Source: Lineus longissimus
Lineage: Eukaryota > Nemertea > Pilidiophora > Heteronemertea > Lineidae
Assembly: GCF_910592395.1 (NCBI RefSeq)
Contig: NC_088318.1
Location: forward strand, 12,586,349 to 12,650,348
Length of the DNA: 64,000 nucleotides
Direction of reading: 5' to 3'
Positions 60,821 to 64,000 of this stretch are shown here, one piece after another; position 1 is the first letter of the stretch, and every line of letters begins with the position of its first letter. The position numbers and the translations under genes were made by a program. The notes under the pieces are model-generated. The model ran no database searches and was not told where the DNA came from. It worked only from the letters and a program-made list of their open reading frames with translations.

Positions 60821-61714
60821 TGGTGTGTTCACACTGGATGCGAATTGAAACCGAATTCCGTAGAGCGCTCTCCGGAATACGAATTGATTAATCCAGTTTC
60901 AGAACGGTCGCGTCACACTGGCCCGAATACGCATTCAAATTGGTTTAAAACGCGCCACACTCAATGCATACTAACGACGCGCCATCTATTATTATTATTA
61001 TTATTATTTATTAACCTCCCATATGGGAGAATAAAATTTACGAGTACAAAACATATAAGTATATAATATCACAGTATCACACAGTCATTATCAACAAGTT
61101 AAAATCGCGTAAGGTGCTTGACCATTTCCATCTCCCGGCCATGCCTATTGCCAAAGTTCGGGTCAAAGAGGAGTGTCCTCAGCGAGTCAACACCACCGTC
61201 GCTATTGGCGGAGAATCCCGGCCTCACCCTCGAAAACGAGGCCAAAACCGGGAAAAACCCCGCCGCGACGATGTTGCTGACCAGCGTACCTTTGACCAAC
61301 GAACCGGCGGCAACATACCTTGCCAGGAAATGGAAATGCAAGTCACGTGCAAGGGAGTTTATTTTTCCCTATTCTATGGCATAACGAAAAACGATTTGAG
61401 TTAATGAGATCATTTAAATACATCAGTTAACTAGTTCGGAGCACTAGTTCCCGCGGTCAAAGGTCACTTTCCATGCGCCGGGCGCATGCGCAGTGCGATC
61501 GAAAACCTTAATTCGTATCAAGCGCGTCACACTTGAAATCTCAATACGGTTTCGTTGATTCGGATTAGCTGATTCGCATTCAATTCGGTTTAAGAACCGT
61601 GTTGGTTAAAGCGGATTGAGATCGGTATGAACCGAATTGAGTGTGACGCCCCAATACGTATCAACGTTTTAATTCGAATTCAATTCGTGTTAAAACCCCA
61701 GTGTGACCACGGCA
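60821..61714. mobile_element. Harbinger-like MITE, copy 2 (longer form)
   Basis: 894 bp, same orientation and ends as copy 1, with target duplication TAA (60818-60820, 61715-61717), typical of PIF/Harbinger (TWA). Relative to copy 1 it carries an extra internal segment from about 61280 to 61473, between GTTGCTGAC and GGGCGCATGCGCAGTG. Confidence 0.87.
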
Positions 61715-61717
61715 TAA

Positions 61718-62655
61718 GGTTCAATGGTTGAATTAAGGGTTTCAGGGACCTACGAAGGGTTCAAAGGAAAGAAGGGACATGTACTTCGTTGGTGGGTATT
61801 AAGAATTGCTTTGATGGATTGGATGCTTTAGGGATGATTGGATTGATTTTAAAGACATTTGGATTAAGGGCTGAACTGACTGAAAGTGAAAGAGTTACTA
61901 CTGACAGTATAGTCAAACGCTTCAGTGCTGATAAGTGATAGATAACTATCAGATGTGACCTCCCCCTCCTCTGGCATCAGTCAATGTTTTCACCATCAAA
62001 ATCGAAAACACAGACAGGGTGGGGGGGGGGGCCTGTTGCTCCCCAGACTTCTTCAAAACAAGTTTTTCCTCCAGATTTGAGATGTTATGAGACAAATAGT
62101 GGTCCCCTCCCAAGACCCCTTTGCCCCTCTCAGGACTAGAAGTTTAAATACGTATCATGGGCAAGGGCCGTTAGAGAAAATCATCCTTGCTTCATGTATT
62201 TTTTCATTGATATCGTTTTGTTCTAAAATTAGATTCTTTTTCTCATAACTAGACGGCATGAATATGGGAAGATGGGGGCGTGGGCTGTAGCTCCAGGCCC
62301 TAGAAAGAGTTGTCAATTTTGCTTGATTTGATACATTAAGGTGGCTGATATGGAAAAATCTGAAGGGAGGTTTTTGCGCGGCTTGACATTTTGCTTGGCT
62401 TTTGGGCAGAGTTGGCTAAGTAGCCTGATCCATGATATGGTGATGAAAGAGTGTACTTTCTAAGGTAAAAAATGTGTCGGGAAAGTTGATAGCTTGGTGT
62501 TGTGCGCCCAGCTAGAGGCTTCATCTCCAGTTTAAGCTGCTAATTTGATCGGATATGTATCACTTCATCAGAGGTTTGGTGAACTTCCCTACCACAATAT
62601 CGACCGCTTTGAAAAGCGAATTTCCAGATTCCACACTTTCTGGCTTGTGTTGGCG
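61718..62655. other. Spacer, no supported gene
   Basis: A poly-G run is at about 62022. No exon or structured repeat recognised. Confidence 0.3.
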
Positions 62656-62669
62656 GTTTCCATAGTAAC
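62656..62669. promoter_or_regulatory. RFX X-box motif
   Basis: GTTTCCATAGTAAC fits GTHNYY-AT-RRNAAC with the preferred central AT. Isolated motif; the gene it might serve is not identified. Confidence 0.4.
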
Positions 62670-62959
62670 GTGGATAACGATGGAGGCGGTAGTGGGCGTG
62701 CTAGAATACAGATGGAATGGTTTACTTTTGGTTCCAGTGGAGTCTTTGCAGATGCAGATGCAGTGTTTAGTCATAAAGGATTGTCGCTTTCTCTTTTTCT
62801 TTAACCCTTGAATATCAGCTCTGTCTTTGGAATTCCACCAATATTCGTTTTGAGCATATGCTGTTTTGAGCATAAGATGAAGTTGTTGAAGTTGTTCTTT
62901 GAGTTAAGCAAGACACCAAATTCATTTCTGCATAGTTTTGAACGATTTTTCTGTTGTAG

Positions 62960-63075
62960 CTGTAAGCCATATGTCTCTATCAGGAAGCTACATTGATATT
63001 CAAGAACCGCTTGATACAAATGATCTCTCTCTTCAATCTAGACGAGTTAAAAGGCCGACGCCATTCGAGTATATT
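62960..63075 (+). CDS. Candidate exon of an unidentified gene
   Basis: Follows a TTTTTCTGTTGTAG acceptor and encodes VSHMSLSGSYIDIQEPLDTN and then DLSLQSRRVKRPTPFEYI. It could continue the gene with exons at 47475-54966 if a phase-1 exon lies between them, or contain a start codon (ATG in SHMSLS). The donor (ATT|GTATTT) is weak, so the right border is uncertain. No family recognised. Confidence 0.3.
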
Positions 63076-64000
63076 GTATTTACTTGTGGCACACATAAAT
63101 ACAAGCAAGCATTGCCGCAGTTTCATTATCATCCACACAAATTTGCTCAAACTTGGCATTTTATAGTTTCTGTATATCAGTCTATGAAATGGCTTTGTTG
63201 AATTTTAAATTCATTACAAATTTACACAGATGGACATTTTCAAATTCGATTTCAAATTCTGAACGAATGGCGTTGGCCTTTAATCCTTCTCATATTGATG
63301 TTTGGTGAAGAACCGTGGCATATGTGGGATGGCATCGTATTTGTTCCGCCAAACTAATCGTGCTAACTAATTGCCACAAAACTAATCGAGCTAACTAATT
63401 GCCTCAGGTTCATTTGGAGATTTTTTCTAAATACGAAGAAGAATGCTGTAATGCTTGACTGATATTCAGAGATGGATGACTAAAAGTTACTCATAGCGAG
63501 GACTGCCTCCACCAGACCTTCGGAACTAAAGCTGCGGGATGCAATTTTAAATCTGTGCCCAGGAATAATCTAACTGCAAGAAATTGTTCGGGTATTCCTA
63601 ATGTGACGGAAAATGTTGATGACATGGATTCCAATCACACCATTTCTTCTGAGGTGTTGGCGATAACTTGAAAACTGATCACAGTAACTTTGAGAATACT
63701 GTCTCTTTTGTCAAGAACTTGCAGGAAGAAGGGAAATAACTGTAGACATTTTTTGGCACATTGTTTTAAGACTTTCTCACACCATTGCCATCAAAGTTAG
63801 TGGTGAAGCAAGACTTTGAATTCAAGGCCAGAGATCTGGTGCCAGTATACCATCCTGAACCTGGTCTATACCCTCTTTATATCTGGATAAGATGCAAAAA
63901 CCTCAGAAAGGATACAGGCCTTGAGGACAAGACGACAATAATATAGGATTATTTCACCATAAATTCCCAGGAAAGAACATTACAGGATAGACATTTAACC
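63076..64000. other. Window end, no supported gene
   Basis: A 27-bp imperfect direct repeat (AACTAATCGWGCTAACTAATTG) is at about 63351-63405. Nothing else recognised. Confidence 0.3.

Overview
This is a stretch of intron-rich, AT-leaning animal nuclear genome. The spliced genes are typical of bilaterians (proteasome beta-5, SMIM13-like, DNA topoisomerase I, a CUB/LDLa receptor). Introns have GT-AG borders, and the gaps are filled with SINEs, a LINE tail, a BEL/Pao retrotransposon, DNA-transposon MITEs and minisatellites. It looks like a marine invertebrate (lophotrochozoan or non-vertebrate deuterostome); the sequence alone does not fix the species.

Layout. A LINE 3' tail (1-340) lies in an intron of a type I membrane protein gene with two CUB domains, three LDLa-type modules, a transmembrane helix and PPxY tail motifs (365-3980, +; its 5' end is outside the window). 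A long 3' flank and an 11-copy minisatellite (7602-9020) follow. PSMB5 (9551-11272, -) and a SMIM13-like gene (11425-11945, +) sit head to head across about 150 bp. Next is a six-exon gene for a Tyr/Pro-rich protein (13876-17510, +) with a CRE and an X-box just upstream, which suggests a ciliary or sperm-flagellar protein. A gene-poor gap leads to DNA topoisomerase I (21939-29652, -; 16 coding exons, about 916 aa).

The most interesting signal is inside the TOP1 introns. Four separate introns each carry a 70-72 nt box C/D snoRNA in the sense orientation. All four share one D' guide that fits the conserved 28S rRNA segment AGUCUAACAUGU, but each has a different D guide. This looks like a SNORD104/snR58-type snoRNA that multiplied within one host gene.

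Beyond TOP1 lies a ~297-bp tandem repeat (31661-33477), one unit of which is split by a 710-bp TTAA-flanked piggyBac-like element. Then comes a complete, very young BEL/Pao element (35647-42388) with identical 299-bp LTRs and a GTTTG target duplication. The right third holds scattered exons of at least one unidentified + strand gene (47475-54966, possibly also 62960-63075). It also holds two copies of a Harbinger-like MITE, a mariner-like foldback MITE, a palindromic foldback element and several short tandem duplications.

Exon borders were read by eye from splice consensus and reading phase. For PSMB5, SMIM13-like, TOP1, the CUB/LDLa gene and the six-exon gene every junction keeps phase. Assignments to families rest on recognised motifs; no search was run.
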